Of a stretch of DNA of 64,000 bases, positions 8,297-17,415 are shown piece by piece (position 1 is the stretch's first letter; each line of letters opens with the position of its first letter). The stretch is from assembly GCF_024806835.1 (NCBI RefSeq), contig NZ_JANTYU010000007.1:1-64000 (forward strand), given 5' to 3'. The translations under genes were made by a program, and so were the position numbers. The DNA comes from Xanthomonas sp. 3793. GTDB taxonomy: Bacteria; Pseudomonadota; Gammaproteobacteria; Xanthomonadales; Xanthomonadaceae. Under the pieces are notes generated by a model. It did not search any database, had not been told where the DNA came from, and worked only from the letters and a program-made list of their open reading frames with translations.

Positions 8297-9748
8297 ATGA
8301 AAAAACGCAATCTCGCCACCGTCCTGTGCGCCCTCAGCGCGACCGCCAGCGGCAGCACGCTGGCTGCCGAGCTGGAGCTGTACGTCGACCGCAAGACCAA
8401 GCAGATCTTCGCCGAGCCGGCGCCCGGGCGCGACAAGCTGGGCACCTTTGTGCAGGTGGACGAAAACGGCAAGCTGCCGGCCTCGGCGATGCCTGCCGCG
8501 CCGGCACAGTCCCTGCCACCGGCACCTGGCGCAACCGTGCCTGCCGATACCGGCATCGCGCAGGCCGCCCCTGCACCGGCGCCTGCCGCGGCACCGGCCA
8601 AGGCCGCCGATGCCGGCAAGAAGTGGTACGACAAGCTGAGCCTGCGTGGCTACACCCAGATCCGCTACAACCAGGGCATCGGCGGCGATGCCCAGGACTT
8701 GCGTGCGCCGGGCGACCGCTTTATCGGCAACGACCAGAGCCTGGGCATCCGCCGCGCGCGCCTGGTGCTGAGCGGCGATCTCAACGAGCACGTGTCGCTG
8801 TATTTCCAGCCGGACTTTGCGAGCACGCCTACCGGTTCCACCACCTCCAACTTCGCGCAGCTGCGCGATGCGTACGCCGATATCTTCTTCGACAAGAAGC
8901 GCGAGTACCGCGTGCGCGTGGGGCAGTCGAAGATGCCTTACGGCTGGGAGAACCTGCAGTCCAGCCAGAACCGTCTCACCCTGGATCGTGCCGACGCGCT
9001 CAACTCCGGCCTGCGCGACGAACGCGATATCGGTGCGGTGTTCTATTACAGCCCCACCGTGGCCAAGGCCCGCTTCCAGGACCTGGTCAAATCCGGCCTG
9101 AAGGGCTCGGGCGATTACGGTGTAGTGGGCGCGGGCGTGTACAACGGTCAGGGCGCCAACCGCGCCGAGCGTAACGACGGCATGCATGCGGTGGTGCATG
9201 CCACCTACCCGTTCAAGTTCGCCAATGGCCAGTACCTGGAAGTGGGCGCCGATGCGTACAGCGGGCGCTTCGTGCCGACCGCTGCGGCGGTGAACATTGG
9301 TGGCCGCAGTTTCACCCCGGCCATCACCGACCCCAATGGCTATACCGACCAGCGCGTTGCCGCGCACGTCATTTACTACCCGCAGCCGTTCGGCCTGCAG
9401 GCCGAGTGGACGGTGGGCCGCGGCCCGGAGCTGGATGTGGCGCAGCGCCGTATCCGTACCCGCTCGCTGAGCGGCGGTTATGTGCAGGCGATGTTCAAGC
9501 ACGACTTCAATTACGGCACCCTGCTGCCGTACCTGAAATGGCAGACCTACCGCGGCGGCTCCAAGTTCGATACCAATGCGCCGCGCATGCGCCTGGACGA
9601 AGTGGAAGCCGGTGTCGAATGGCAGCCGATGGATGCGCTGGAGTTGGTGTTTGCGTATTCGAAGATGAAGCGCACCGATGTCACCACTGCGCCGTATCCG
9701 GTGGTGGAAGGCGATCTGCTGCGGTTGCAGTTGCAGGTCAACTACTGA
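8297..9748 (+). CDS. oprO: OprO/OprP family phosphate-selective porin
   Basis: 483 residues. Signal peptide about 1-23 (ending STLAAE), an Ala/Pro-rich linker of about 80 residues, then a C-terminal beta-barrel of the OprP/OprO family from about residue 110: LSLRGYTQIRYNQG, GIRRARLVLSGDLNEH, YRVRVGQSKMPYGWENLQS and the final strand LLRLQLQVNY. In Pseudomonas these trimers take up phosphate or pyrophosphate across the outer membrane. Tandem Pho-box-like sites upstream agree with this. Linker segments like this one are common in xanthomonad homologues. A decayed second copy of the 3' end occurs at 18.5 kb. Confidence 0.9.
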   Translation: MKKRNLATVLCALSATASGSTLAAELELYVDRKTKQIFAEPAPGRDKLGTFVQVDENGKLPASAMPAAPAQSLPPAPGATVPADTGIAQAAPAPAPAAAPAKAADAGKKWYDKLSLRGYTQIRYNQGIGGDAQDLRAPGDRFIGNDQSLGIRRARLVLSGDLNEHVSLYFQPDFASTPTGSTTSNFAQLRDAYADIFFDKKREYRVRVGQSKMPYGWENLQSSQNRLTLDRADALNSGLRDERDIGAVFYYSPTVAKARFQDLVKSGLKGSGDYGVVGAGVYNGQGANRAERNDGMHAVVHATYPFKFANGQYLEVGADAYSGRFVPTAAAVNIGGRSFTPAITDPNGYTDQRVAAHVIYYPQPFGLQAEWTVGRGPELDVAQRRIRTRSLSGGYVQAMFKHDFNYGTLLPYLKWQTYRGGSKFDTNAPRMRLDEVEAGVEWQPMDALELVFAYSKMKRTDVTTAPYPVVEGDLLRLQLQVNY

Positions 9749-10370
9749 GGCAGCTCACGCGGCCTGCGCCGCGCGCCCCAGGTCAGCGTTGGGCATGCTG
9801 CAACGCTGCCGTGCCGGTACTGCCAACGCCCCGCTCTCTGCGGGGCGTTGGCGTTGCGGGGCGTTTGCGTTGCGGCGCTGCGCATTGTGGTGTCGATGCG
9901 GTGGAGTCAGGTGCTGCATGCAGATTGCGTAGATCGCCGTCGCTTGCCGCTGCAAGCAAGCCAACCCTCCACGAGCGCACACGGTGACCGGCGTCTGCCC
10001 CGGGGCCGCAGCCGGCGATGCCTGGCAGCGTGTGTCGGCGTGCCGCCTCGGCACCACTCCGGCGCTTTCGCACCCGGCTCTGCCGCACCTCTCGTCAAAG
10101 CAACCGCGACCGTCTCTCATCCCTCACGACGTTCCCGCCTCGCCCTCGCCCTGCGCTTCTGTGTCCAGTGCCTTGGCCGCCGCCGCGCGTCCGCGATCCC
10201 TGGTCAGAACCGCGTCACCGGTGCGTGTGGCATGCTCGCATGCATCGCTGCTCGTGGCGGTCGGCAACGATCTGTGCCAACGGTCTATCGCACAGCCATT
10301 TGATTCTTCAGTCAGGCCGATACGCTTGGCGGTGCGGCCTTGCTCGGGTCTCGGACTCCACGGCAGCATC
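9749..10370. other. Long intergenic region, no supported gene
   Basis: About 620 bases. It contains the hairpin at 9822-9852 behind the porin and otherwise only open frames of Arg/Pro/Ser-rich composition typical of noncoding GC-rich DNA. The promoter of the DUF1801-like gene should lie near its right end. Confidence 0.4.
9822..9852 (+). terminator. Strong hairpin after the porin gene
   Basis: Thirteen-base perfect stem, GCCAACGCCCCGC with GCGGGGCGTTGGC, around the loop TCTCT, 75 bases after the oprO stop. There is no T tract behind it, so it may act as a 3' stabiliser or an attenuator-type terminator rather than a classical intrinsic one. Confidence 0.6.
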
Positions 10371-10766
10371 ATGGCGACCAACACGACACTCGCAACGCTC
10401 GACGACATCTTGTCCATTGCAAAACCGCAGCCGCGCCTGGTTTGCGCGGTATTGCGCAGCAAGATCGTTTCGCTGCACAGCGACGTTGTCGAGCTTGCAT
10501 GGCCAAAACTCAAAATCATCAGCTTCGGCATTGGCCCCAGGAAGATGACCGAGCACTACGTCTACATCTCGGTCCACGACGCCCATGTCAACCTGGGTTT
10601 TTACCATGGCACCTCGCTTGCGGATCCGCACGGCATCATGCAAGGGACCGGCAAGACACTACGCCATGTCAAGGTTCGAGATGTCTCGACGATCAACAGT
10701 GCGCCCGTCATCGAGCTGCTGCAGTTGGCGATCGCCGATCGCAAGTGGCATGCAAATCGCGCCTGA
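10371..10766 (+). CDS. DUF1801-like cytoplasmic protein
   Basis: 131 residues from the ATG at 10371. The order ATLDDILSIAKPQ, LHSDVVELAWPKLKIISFGIGPRKMTEHYVYISVHDAHVNLGFYHG and HVKVRDVSTINSAPVIELLQLA follows the DUF1801 (YdhG/CyaY-like fold) pattern: an initial helix, a strand pair with YxxISxHxxHVNLGFxxG, and a terminal helix. Function is unknown in this family. The gene stands alone; upstream sequence in the same frame is low-complexity and is not taken as coding. Confidence 0.75.
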   Translation: MATNTTLATLDDILSIAKPQPRLVCAVLRSKIVSLHSDVVELAWPKLKIISFGIGPRKMTEHYVYISVHDAHVNLGFYHGTSLADPHGIMQGTGKTLRHVKVRDVSTINSAPVIELLQLAIADRKWHANRA

Positions 10767-10967
10767 CCAGCCGCATGGGCGGACGCGTGCGAATCGGTGC
10801 GGCACGGCCGCGCGCCAACACGCGCCAACGATCGCCTGGCCAGGGTGTGAGGTTCGCAGTTCATCCCGGCCAACCGCGGGGCTGAGCACGCATTCAAGCC
10901 GGCGTCGCCTCGCGCGCAGGCTGACGTCCCACGGTCGGCACTACACAGGCATATGAGAGGTGAAATC

Positions 10968-11600
10968 ATGAGCAAGGTATTCGTCAGTATCGGCCTTAGC
11001 CTTGATGGCTACATGGCGCCGGAGGGAATGACCATGGACGACCCCCAGCACAAGAACTGGGGAGCCAAATGGGGCGCGATGATGGGTTGGCTGATCACAT
11101 CGCAGTACTTTCGCGAGAACGTCCTCAAGCTTGCATCGGGCGGTACGACCGGCCCGGTCAATGACATGGTCCGCAGCACCTTCGCACGCATCGGCGCCAA
11201 CATCATGGGCAAGCGAATGTTCGACCAGGGCGAGGTTGCCTGGCCAGAGGAGGCCCCGTTTCACACACCGGTCTACGTACTGACCCACGAGAAGCGCGCG
11301 CCTTGGGTGCGCCCCGGCGGAACGATCTTCCACTTCATCAACGACGGGCCGGAACGTGCGCTGGAACTGGCTCGCGAATCGGCAGGCAGCCGTGATGTTC
11401 GGATTGCCGGTGGCGCGGCTGTGATCCAGCAGTATCTGGCCCTGGGCGTTGTCGACGAGCTGGAGATTGCGTTGGCACCGGTCCTGTTCGGCAGCGGACG
11501 ACGCCTGTTCGAAAACCTTGGCGAGCCCGGGACACAATTTCGTATCGACAAGGTCTTTGACGGGCCTGCGGCTACACACCTACGCTATGTGCGGCAGTGA
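10968..11600 (+). CDS. Dihydrofolate reductase-like (RibD C-terminal domain) protein
   Basis: 210 residues; ATG at 10968 with AGAGGTG upstream. Motifs: KVFVSIGLSLDGYMAP at the start (first strand and substrate loop), GANIMGKRMFDQGE, TPVYVLTHEKR, a glycine-rich IAGGAAVIQQYLALGVVDELEIALAPVLFGSGRRLF that binds NADPH, and a last strand. This is the YyaP/RibD C-terminal group, which adopts the DHFR fold; cellular substrates are mostly unknown. Nothing in the context indicates riboflavin or folate synthesis. Confidence 0.85.
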   Translation: MSKVFVSIGLSLDGYMAPEGMTMDDPQHKNWGAKWGAMMGWLITSQYFRENVLKLASGGTTGPVNDMVRSTFARIGANIMGKRMFDQGEVAWPEEAPFHTPVYVLTHEKRAPWVRPGGTIFHFINDGPERALELARESAGSRDVRIAGGAAVIQQYLALGVVDELEIALAPVLFGSGRRLFENLGEPGTQFRIDKVFDGPAATHLRYVRQ

Positions 11601-11674
11601 GCTGAGGCATTCTCATCCATCAGGCGGGACGCCAACACGCGTCTGTTGCCACCAATTCGATCCGGAGAACGTTC

Positions 11675-12082
11675 ATGGGGTGCTGGGGCATCGGTTCTTT
11701 TGACAACGACACTGCTGCAGATTGGGTCTGCGACCTCACCGAGGCTGGCGACTTGTCGCTCGTTCGCGAGGCAGTTGCAGCAGTCCTTGCAACCGACGGC
11801 GATGTGGATGCAACGGATGCAACCACTGCGTTGGCGGCCATCGAGGTGATCGCTGCAGCCTTGGGACGTCCTACCGCCGAGGCGCTGGATGAGCCGGATG
11901 TCGTGGAATGGATCGACAGAGTGAAGCCGCTCGCTGACGCCCGGTTGGCCAGCGACGCTGCGCAGGCGATTGATCGCATTCTTGGTCCAACCTCGGAGTT
12001 GCGCGAGCTGTGGGAGGACACCGATGACTTCGACGACTGGCAAGCGGACGTGCGTGGTTTGCGATCCCGGCTGCAGGCCTGA
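11675..12082 (+). CDS. DUF4259-like protein
   Basis: 135 residues starting MGCWGIGSFDNDTAADWV. Proteins with W-G-x-G-x-F-x-N-D-x-A-x-D-x then helical repeats and a C-terminal L.ELWEDTDDFDDW segment form the DUF4259 family. It is acidic, predicted all-helical and cytoplasmic. Related proteins occur in polymorphic-toxin immunity settings, but no toxin is next to this one, so I assign no function. Ribosome-binding site is GGAGAACGTTC just before the ATG. Confidence 0.8.
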   Translation: MGCWGIGSFDNDTAADWVCDLTEAGDLSLVREAVAAVLATDGDVDATDATTALAAIEVIAAALGRPTAEALDEPDVVEWIDRVKPLADARLASDAAQAIDRILGPTSELRELWEDTDDFDDWQADVRGLRSRLQA

Positions 12083-12405
12083 CGATTCATGCGATCCGAG
12101 GCCGCCTAGCAGCGCGCCTTCATTGATCTGCGAAGCCGCCATGCGACATCTTCCCGTGCGTGATATTCCAGCGAGATTTCGTCGCGGCAAGTCGGTCGAG
12201 CAATTGCTTGGACGCAGCCCCATGCATCCGCACTACCTTCGCCCTGCCGGGTTGCGTCCCGTTGTGGGATCGATACAGATCTGGGTAGCCAGCCCCGTAG
12301 ATGGCACAGACACAAACGGGGTGGGCACCCTGCCCTCCCCGTTGTCGCTTCAACCCACGGCAGCATCGCTATCACCGATGCTGCAGCAGTGGGTAATCGC
12401 TGCTG
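12083..12405. other. Intergenic region with a possible degraded reading frame
   Basis: About 320 bases between convergent genes. An ATG at 12141 opens a plus-strand frame that begins like a real protein (RRGKSVEQLLGR, then LRPVVGSIQIWV) but loses protein character after about 60 codons and would run into the oppositely oriented dehydrogenase. It could be a decayed gene fragment; I cannot name it. Confidence 0.3.
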
Positions 12406-13404
12406 CTACAACGTCACCACGACCTTGCCTTTGACGCGGCCGGTGTCTACATGCGCCAGCGCTTCTTGCGCGCGCGCGAACGGATACACCGTGTCGATCA
12501 CCGGGCGCAATGCACCGCTGTCGAGCAACGCTGCCAACGTCCGCAGCTGCGGACCATCGCCGCGCATGAACAGGAACGTGTAGGACACCCGGCGCTGTCT
12601 GGCCTGCGCACGCACCTTGCGGCTGAGCAGGCGCATCACCAGCCGGAGCGGAAACGCCAGGCCGAGCTGCTGCGCGAATGCGGGGGTCGGCGGACCGGAC
12701 AGCGAAATCAGGCTGCCGCCGGGCTTGAGCAGCTGCAGTGACTTGAGCAGCGTCGGCGTATCCAGGCTATGCAGCACCACATCGTAATCGCGCACCAGCG
12801 CCTGGAAATCCTGCTGCGTGTAGTCGATCACCAGATCGGCACCCAACGACTTGACCAACTCCACATTGGCAGTGCTGGTAGTGGCGGCCACGTACGCTCC
12901 CAGATGCTTGGCAAGCTGGATCGCGATGGTGCCCACGCCGCCGGAGCCGGCATGGATCAGCACCTTCTGCCCTGGCTTGAGCGCAGCGGTTTCCACCAGT
13001 GCCTGCCAGGCGGTCAGGCCGACCAGCGGAAACGATGCGGCCTGCTCCATGCTCAGGCTGGCCGGCTTGGGTGCCACCACTGCCGCATCGATCGCCACGT
13101 ACTCGGCCAGGGTACCGATGCGGCCGGGTTCGATCTTGGCGAACACCGCATCGCCGACCGCGATGTCGCGCACCGCGGTGCCGACCTGCGTCACCACGCC
13201 GGCCACATCGTTACCCAGCACGAACGGCGTCTTGAATGGCAGCAGCATCTTGAATTCGCCGTCGCGCACCTTGGCGTCCAGCGGGTTGAGGCTTGCTGCG
13301 CTGACCTTGATCAACACCTCGTTGGGCCGCAGCTGCGGCATCGGCATGTCGCCGATCCGCACCGGGCCATGTTTTTTGTATTGATCGACGATGACGGCTT
13401 TCAT
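12406..13404 (-). CDS. Zinc-independent MDR oxidoreductase (NADP-dependent)
   Basis: 332 residues; ATG at 13404 after GTGGGGGAC. Medium-chain dehydrogenase fold: N-terminal GroES-like domain with PQLRPNEVLIKVSAASLNPLDAKVRDGEF, PFVLGNDVAGVV and GDAVFA; nucleotide-binding domain with ALKPGQKVLIHAGSGGVG (AxxGxVG motif) and ending KGKVVVTL. The zinc ligands of true alcohol dehydrogenases are missing, so this is a quinone-oxidoreductase or enone-reductase type enzyme. Start is 58 bases after the stop of the upstream SDR gene, so the two probably form an operon with the TetR gene upstream. Confidence 0.85.
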   Translation of the reverse strand: MKAVIVDQYKKHGPVRIGDMPMPQLRPNEVLIKVSAASLNPLDAKVRDGEFKMLLPFKTPFVLGNDVAGVVTQVGTAVRDIAVGDAVFAKIEPGRIGTLAEYVAIDAAVVAPKPASLSMEQAASFPLVGLTAWQALVETAALKPGQKVLIHAGSGGVGTIAIQLAKHLGAYVAATTSTANVELVKSLGADLVIDYTQQDFQALVRDYDVVLHSLDTPTLLKSLQLLKPGGSLISLSGPPTPAFAQQLGLAFPLRLVMRLLSRKVRAQARQRRVSYTFLFMRGDGPQLRTLAALLDSGALRPVIDTVYPFARAQEALAHVDTGRVKGKVVVTL

Positions 13405-13462
13405 GCATGTCCCCCACAGGCGCGTGCGCCCATCTTGGCATCGGTGCGATCGATCCTGCGCA

Positions 13463-14323
13463 TCATGCGCGCGCTCCCGCAGCGGACGGGCCACTGGCGC
13501 GGGCCGGCGATGCGACCTGATCCAGCTTGAGTTCCTTGCGCAGCGCCTTGCCGAGCATGCGGTTGGGCAACAGGCGACGTAGCAGGCTCAGCTGCCTGGC
13601 CACCTTGCCGGCGGTGTAGCGCGCCTTCGGTTGCGGATCCTGTGCTGCCTTCACCACAACCTCGGCCACCACGCTCGGCGCATCGGCCTTGCGCATCACC
13701 TCAGCGACGTGCGCGGCCAGATGCGTACGCATGGCACGGTAGATCTCCAGCGGCGCATCCGGCTGCAGCGAATTGGCATCGAACGGCGTCCTGGTATACG
13801 CAGGCTCGATCACCGAGACCCGGATACCCCAATCGCGCAGTTCGTGATCGAGCGATTCGCTGTAGCCCTCGATCGCATGCTTGCTGGCGACATACAGCGC
13901 CGTGTACGGAATCGGCACCAGCCCCAGCACCGACCCGATGTTGAGGATGCGTCCACCGCCCTGCTTGCGCATCTGGCCGATCACCGCATTGGTCATGCGC
14001 ACGGTGCCGAAGAAATTGGTGTCGAACACCGACTGCGCCTGCGCGATGGAGCTTTCTTCCGCGGCGGCGGGCGCGACGCTGAAGCCGGCATTGTTGACCA
14101 ACAGGTCCAGGCGGCCTTCTTTGCGCAGCAGGATGTCGATGGCGGCGGCCACCGACGCGTCGCTGGTGACATCCAGCTCCAGCATCTGCACCCCGGGCGT
14201 CGTGGAGGGGCCGCCGCGGCGGCTGGTGCCATAGACGGTATAGCCGGCCTGGGCCAGGTGGGCGGCGGTGGCTTCTCCGATGCCGGAGGAGGCTCCGGTC
14301 ACGAGCGCGATCTTGCGGTTCAT
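13463..14323 (-). CDS. Short-chain dehydrogenase/reductase
   Basis: 286 residues of classical SDR type: TGASSGIGEATA (cofactor), DLLVNNAGFS, a catalytic Ser in NIGSVLG, YVASKHAIEGYSESL (Tyr-x-x-x-Lys) and PAYTRTPF. The C-terminal extension of about 50 basic residues is typical of SDRs annotated as retinol-dehydrogenase-like in proteobacteria. It lies between a TetR gene and an MDR oxidoreductase on the same strand. A palindrome related to one at the tetR start lies in its promoter, so repression by the TetR protein is likely. Confidence 0.85.
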   Translation of the reverse strand: MNRKIALVTGASSGIGEATAAHLAQAGYTVYGTSRRGGPSTTPGVQMLELDVTSDASVAAAIDILLRKEGRLDLLVNNAGFSVAPAAAEESSIAQAQSVFDTNFFGTVRMTNAVIGQMRKQGGGRILNIGSVLGLVPIPYTALYVASKHAIEGYSESLDHELRDWGIRVSVIEPAYTRTPFDANSLQPDAPLEIYRAMRTHLAAHVAEVMRKADAPSVVAEVVVKAAQDPQPKARYTAGKVARQLSLLRRLLPNRMLGKALRKELKLDQVASPARASGPSAAGARA

Positions 14324-14428
14324 AGGTGGCTGGTCTCAGGTGATGTGCAGAAGCAAGCCATTGAGGCGCTGCCGTCGCACGGGTGGAGGTGGAAGCCGCG
14401 GCTGCGGCGGACTGCTGTCTGCACGTCT

Positions 14429-14452
14429 AAAATATTATGAACATCATATTTT
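14429..14452. promoter_or_regulatory. AT-rich palindrome, predicted TetR-family operator
   Basis: 24-base dyad whose halves read AAAATATTATG and CATCATATTTT around AA, with a single mismatch pair. It lies 106 bases upstream of the SDR start. The core TATGATGnnCAT (minus strand) recurs as TATGATGACCATCAT at the tetR start codon, so both are likely binding sites for the intervening TetR protein. Its AT-richness stands out in GC-rich surroundings. Confidence 0.6.
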
Positions 14453-14481
14453 TTGACCAACGACAAACCCGGGCGCGCTGC

Positions 14482-15075
14482 TCAGGCTGCGTCGAAGTGT
14501 TCGAGTGCCGCCTTGCGCATCGCGGCCGACAAAGCGGGGTCGTCGACGGCACGCGCCAGCATCAAGGTGCCGGCCATGGCGCAAACCGTCACCAGTGCCC
14601 GCGCATGCGCCTGCGGCGTTCCCCAGTCCGGCGACTGGCGGGCGGCCAGATCGATCATCTCCTTGATGCGGCGGGTTGCCGCCTGGCGCACTGCCGGTGC
14701 CTGCCGGTGCATTTCCGACCCCAGCGCGGCGATCGGACAGCCGGATTCGACGTTGCCGACGTGCCCATCGGAGAGATACGCCCGCATCAGCGCCTGCGCC
14801 GCCTGCTCCGGCGGCGCGGCGGCAGCGATCTGCGCGGAGGTGGCCACCGTCTGCGCCCCGGCATGGTCGGCAGCCTCGGCCAGCAGCGCCTCGCGCGATG
14901 CAAAGTGCGCATAGAAGCCACCGTGGGTCAGCCCGGCCTCTTTCATGATGTCGGCCACGCCGGTGCCGTCGTAGCCGGTGCGCCGGATCGCGCGCGCAGC
15001 GACTTCGACGATGCGTGCATGGCTGTCGGCCTTGCGGCCTGACGCTGCCCGGGAACGTGGCGAGGTCTTTTTCAT
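14482..15075 (-). CDS. TetR/AcrR family transcriptional regulator
   Basis: 197 residues from the ATG at 15075; in-frame ATGs at 15084 and 15087 are alternatives. N-terminal helix-turn-helix: ARIVEVAARAIRRTGYDGTGVADIMKEAGLTHGGFYAHFASREALLAEA. The C-terminal ligand domain contains GCPIAALGSEM, as in the AcuR/NemR-like group that answers electrophiles. The following SDR and MDR genes on the same strand are presumed targets. No good ribosome-binding site precedes any start and a -10-like TATGAT lies within 20 bases, so leaderless translation is possible. Confidence 0.9.
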   Translation of the reverse strand: MKKTSPRSRAASGRKADSHARIVEVAARAIRRTGYDGTGVADIMKEAGLTHGGFYAHFASREALLAEAADHAGAQTVATSAQIAAAAPPEQAAQALMRAYLSDGHVGNVESGCPIAALGSEMHRQAPAVRQAATRRIKEMIDLAARQSPDWGTPQAHARALVTVCAMAGTLMLARAVDDPALSAAMRKAALEHFDAA

Positions 15076-15090
15076 GATGGTCATCATACA
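15074..15090. promoter_or_regulatory. Palindrome over the tetR start, predicted autoregulatory operator
   Basis: ATGATG-GT-CATCAT (15074-15087), an exact six-base inverted repeat that overlaps the start codons of the TetR gene. Together with flanking bases on the minus strand it reads TATGATGACCATCAT and matches the core of the dyad at 14429-14452. Overlap with the probable -10 suggests autorepression. Confidence 0.5.
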
Positions 15091-15675
15091 TAAGATCGGC
15101 CGCGATGGACGCTGCGCCAGCTGCTGTCCGACGAGCGGTAGGAGGCGGGCTCAGGCCATCGCCGGCTTTCAGGAGCCAGCGGCGCCGGGGCGGCACACAC
15201 AAGGCACTGGCAGTCGTACGCTTCCCTGAAACGATGGTCTGGCCGGGCGCGGGTTTGCCGGCCAACCGCATGGCGAGGCCGGGCTTGCGCATGGCGGCCG
15301 CCGGGACATGCAGTTGGTCCCATGGTGCCGCCGCCTGCTGTCGCAGTTGCGCATCGCCGCTGCAGGAAAGCATGGTGCCAGAATCTGTCACCACCGATTC
15401 CTACACTGGGCGCCCAACCCGAGGAATGTCCTGGTGACCATCATCACTCGCTTCCGCAGCAACGCCACTGCGATCACGCCAGCGCCCGATGCGCATGCGC
15501 CGACCCTGGTGCCATCGCATGCGGCCACGTCTGCGGCCTGCAGCGCTGGCTGGCCTGGCGTTGGTCGCCGCACCGGGCCTGCCGCCCATTCCGGCAACCC
15601 GGTCGGCCGACCAGGCGTGGATCCCGCCTGCCAGGTCACATCCGCACGCACCTCTGCCATCGGAGCACCGCGCCG
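15091..15675. other. Intergenic region between divergent genes
   Basis: About 585 bases. A GTG at 15434 after CGAGGAA and an ATG near 15489 open plus-strand frames; the second resembles a signal peptide (RPAALAGLALVAAPGLPP) but ends within 60 codons without a folded part. They could be remnants of an exported protein. Nothing else is supported. Confidence 0.3.
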
Positions 15676-16611
15676 ATGAAGCGTCTTCAATACAACCGAT
15701 ATGGCGGCCAGGACGTCATGCAGCTGGCCGACGTCGCGCTTGCTGCGCCTGCAAAGGGCCAGGTCGCGGTGAAGGTGAAGTACGCCGCGATCAATCCGGT
15801 CGACTGGAAGATGCGCAACGGCGTCATGAAGATCGTGACCGGGCGGCAGTTTCCGCGTGCGATGGGCATGGATTTCTCTGGCGTGGTGCTCGCAGTGGGC
15901 GAAGGCGTCGCCCGCTTCAAGCCAGGCGATGCGGTGTTCGGCCTGGCGCGTTTCAAGGAGTGCGGTGCACTGGCCGAGGCGGTGATCACCACCGAAGAGA
16001 ATCTGGTCAGCAAACCCGACAGCGTCTCCTACGAAAGCGCCGCGTGCCTGGGCACGCCCGGGGTCACCGCGTGGAATGGTCTGGTCGACAAGGCTGCGCT
16101 GAAGAAAGGCCAGCATGTGTTCGTCAACGGCTGTGCCGGCGCAGTGGGCGAAGCGGCTGTGCAGTTGGCGCAGCTGCTGGGAGCGACGGTATCCGGGAGT
16201 TGTAGCGCCGGATCGATGGAGCGGGCCGGATCGCTGGGCCTGAAACAGGTCTACGATTACAGGGTGACCCGACCGGAGGACATCCGTGAGCGCTTCGACG
16301 TCATCTTCGACACTTCCGCCGTCATGAAGGCAGCCACGGGATTGGCGCTGCTGCGCGACAAGCGCGGCAGCTTGCTGGATCTGGAACCGGACCTGGGAAA
16401 GTTCGTCCGCGCGGTAGTGGACCGCCGTTTCAAACTGGTGTTCTGCAAGCCCTCCGCCGCCATCCTGGCCCACCTCGCCAACGCGGCGAATGCCGGAACC
16501 TTCGGTTTGCCGATCGGGGAGATCGTTCCGCTGGAAGGGGCCATCGACTTGATGAACGCGCTTGAATCCGGCCAGAAGCGCCCGGGCAAGGGCCTGGTCA
16601 GAATGGACTGA
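15676..16611 (+). CDS. MDR-type NAD(P)-dependent alcohol dehydrogenase-like protein
   Basis: 311 residues, zinc-independent MDR fold: AAINPVDWKMRNG, PRAMGMDFSGVVLAVGEGV, FKPGDAVFG, then ALKKGQHVFVNGCAGAVGEAAVQLAQ for the cofactor and KGLVRMD at the end. It lacks the zinc-binding cysteines. Its stop is separated by one base from the ATG of a WYL-domain regulator, so the pair is cotranscribed and the regulator probably controls it. The ATG at 15676 begins the conserved MKRLQYNRYG and is preferred over earlier in-frame codons. Confidence 0.85.
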   Translation: MKRLQYNRYGGQDVMQLADVALAAPAKGQVAVKVKYAAINPVDWKMRNGVMKIVTGRQFPRAMGMDFSGVVLAVGEGVARFKPGDAVFGLARFKECGALAEAVITTEENLVSKPDSVSYESAACLGTPGVTAWNGLVDKAALKKGQHVFVNGCAGAVGEAAVQLAQLLGATVSGSCSAGSMERAGSLGLKQVYDYRVTRPEDIRERFDVIFDTSAVMKAATGLALLRDKRGSLLDLEPDLGKFVRAVVDRRFKLVFCKPSAAILAHLANAANAGTFGLPIGEIVPLEGAIDLMNALESGQKRPGKGLVRMD

Positions 16612-16612
16612 C

Positions 16613-17311
16613 ATGTCGCGTAGCCAACGCCTGTTGGATCTATTGCAAGTCTTGCGGCGACATCGGGGAACCGTGTCCGGAAGCACGCTTGCGCAAGAGC
16701 TTGGCGTGTCGCTGCGCACGATCCGGCGCGATATCGCGACCTTGCAGGCAATGGGTGCCGATGTCGAGGGAGAGGCAGGCGTGGGATACATCCTGCGACC
16801 GGGCTTTGTGCTCCCACCCCTCGCCTTTACCGAGGAAGAACTCCGCGCGCTGGTCACCGGCGCGCAGTGGGTCAGCCGCCAGAGCGACGCGGCGATGAGC
16901 GACGCGGTGCACAATGCGCTGGCAAAACTCGACGGAGTGATCTCGCAGGAGATGCGCCTGGCGCTGGACGACAGTGCGCTGTATATCAGCCGGGCACCCC
17001 GGCCAGAATCCATCGTCGACCTTGGCAAGATCCGCAAGGCGCTGCATGCACAACGCAAACTGCGCATCGGCTATACGAGCAAGACCGGTGTGGTGTCGGA
17101 GCGCACGGTTTGGCCGATCATGCTGGGCCTGGTCGACGCACGGTGGAAGATCGCCGCATGGTGCGAAGCATGCGGCGATTTCCGCATCTTCCGCACCGAG
17201 GCCATCGACAGGATCGAGTATCTGCAGGAGCAGTATCAGCACAATCGCCGCCAGTTGGTGAAACGATGGCGGGCCAGCGAAAGCCATCCCTGCAAGCAGG
17301 GCGATTGCTGA
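16613..17311 (+). CDS. WYL-domain transcriptional regulator (YafY type)
   Basis: 232 residues. N-terminal winged helix: SQRLLDLLQVLRRHRGTVSGSTLAQELGVSLRTIRRDIATLQAMGADVEGEAGVGYIL. A WYL sensor domain follows from about residue 135 (LRIGYTSKTGVVSERTVWPIMLGLVDARWKIAAWCEACGDFRIFRTEAID), with the R-x-x-x-P-x-x-L-x-x-x-x-x-W-x-x-x-A pattern in place of the usual WYL-x-A. Family members bind small ligands or nucleic acid. One-base spacing from the dehydrogenase gene upstream indicates translational coupling. Confidence 0.9.
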   Translation: MSRSQRLLDLLQVLRRHRGTVSGSTLAQELGVSLRTIRRDIATLQAMGADVEGEAGVGYILRPGFVLPPLAFTEEELRALVTGAQWVSRQSDAAMSDAVHNALAKLDGVISQEMRLALDDSALYISRAPRPESIVDLGKIRKALHAQRKLRIGYTSKTGVVSERTVWPIMLGLVDARWKIAAWCEACGDFRIFRTEAIDRIEYLQEQYQHNRRQLVKRWRASESHPCKQGDC

Positions 17312-17415
17312 GCGCTCGAACGTCAGCGCCCCTCCCGCCGACCGCTATCGCAGCCAAGACGTCGCTGATGGCGTTCTGCACGACGCAACCACCACCAGCG
17401 ACGTTGCCCAACAAA

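Noticed and set aside
15388-17067. 559-codon minus-strand frame opposite the dehydrogenase and WYL regulator genes
   Set aside because: Composition is that of an antisense shadow (Arg, His, Asp rich); both opposite genes have clear domains.
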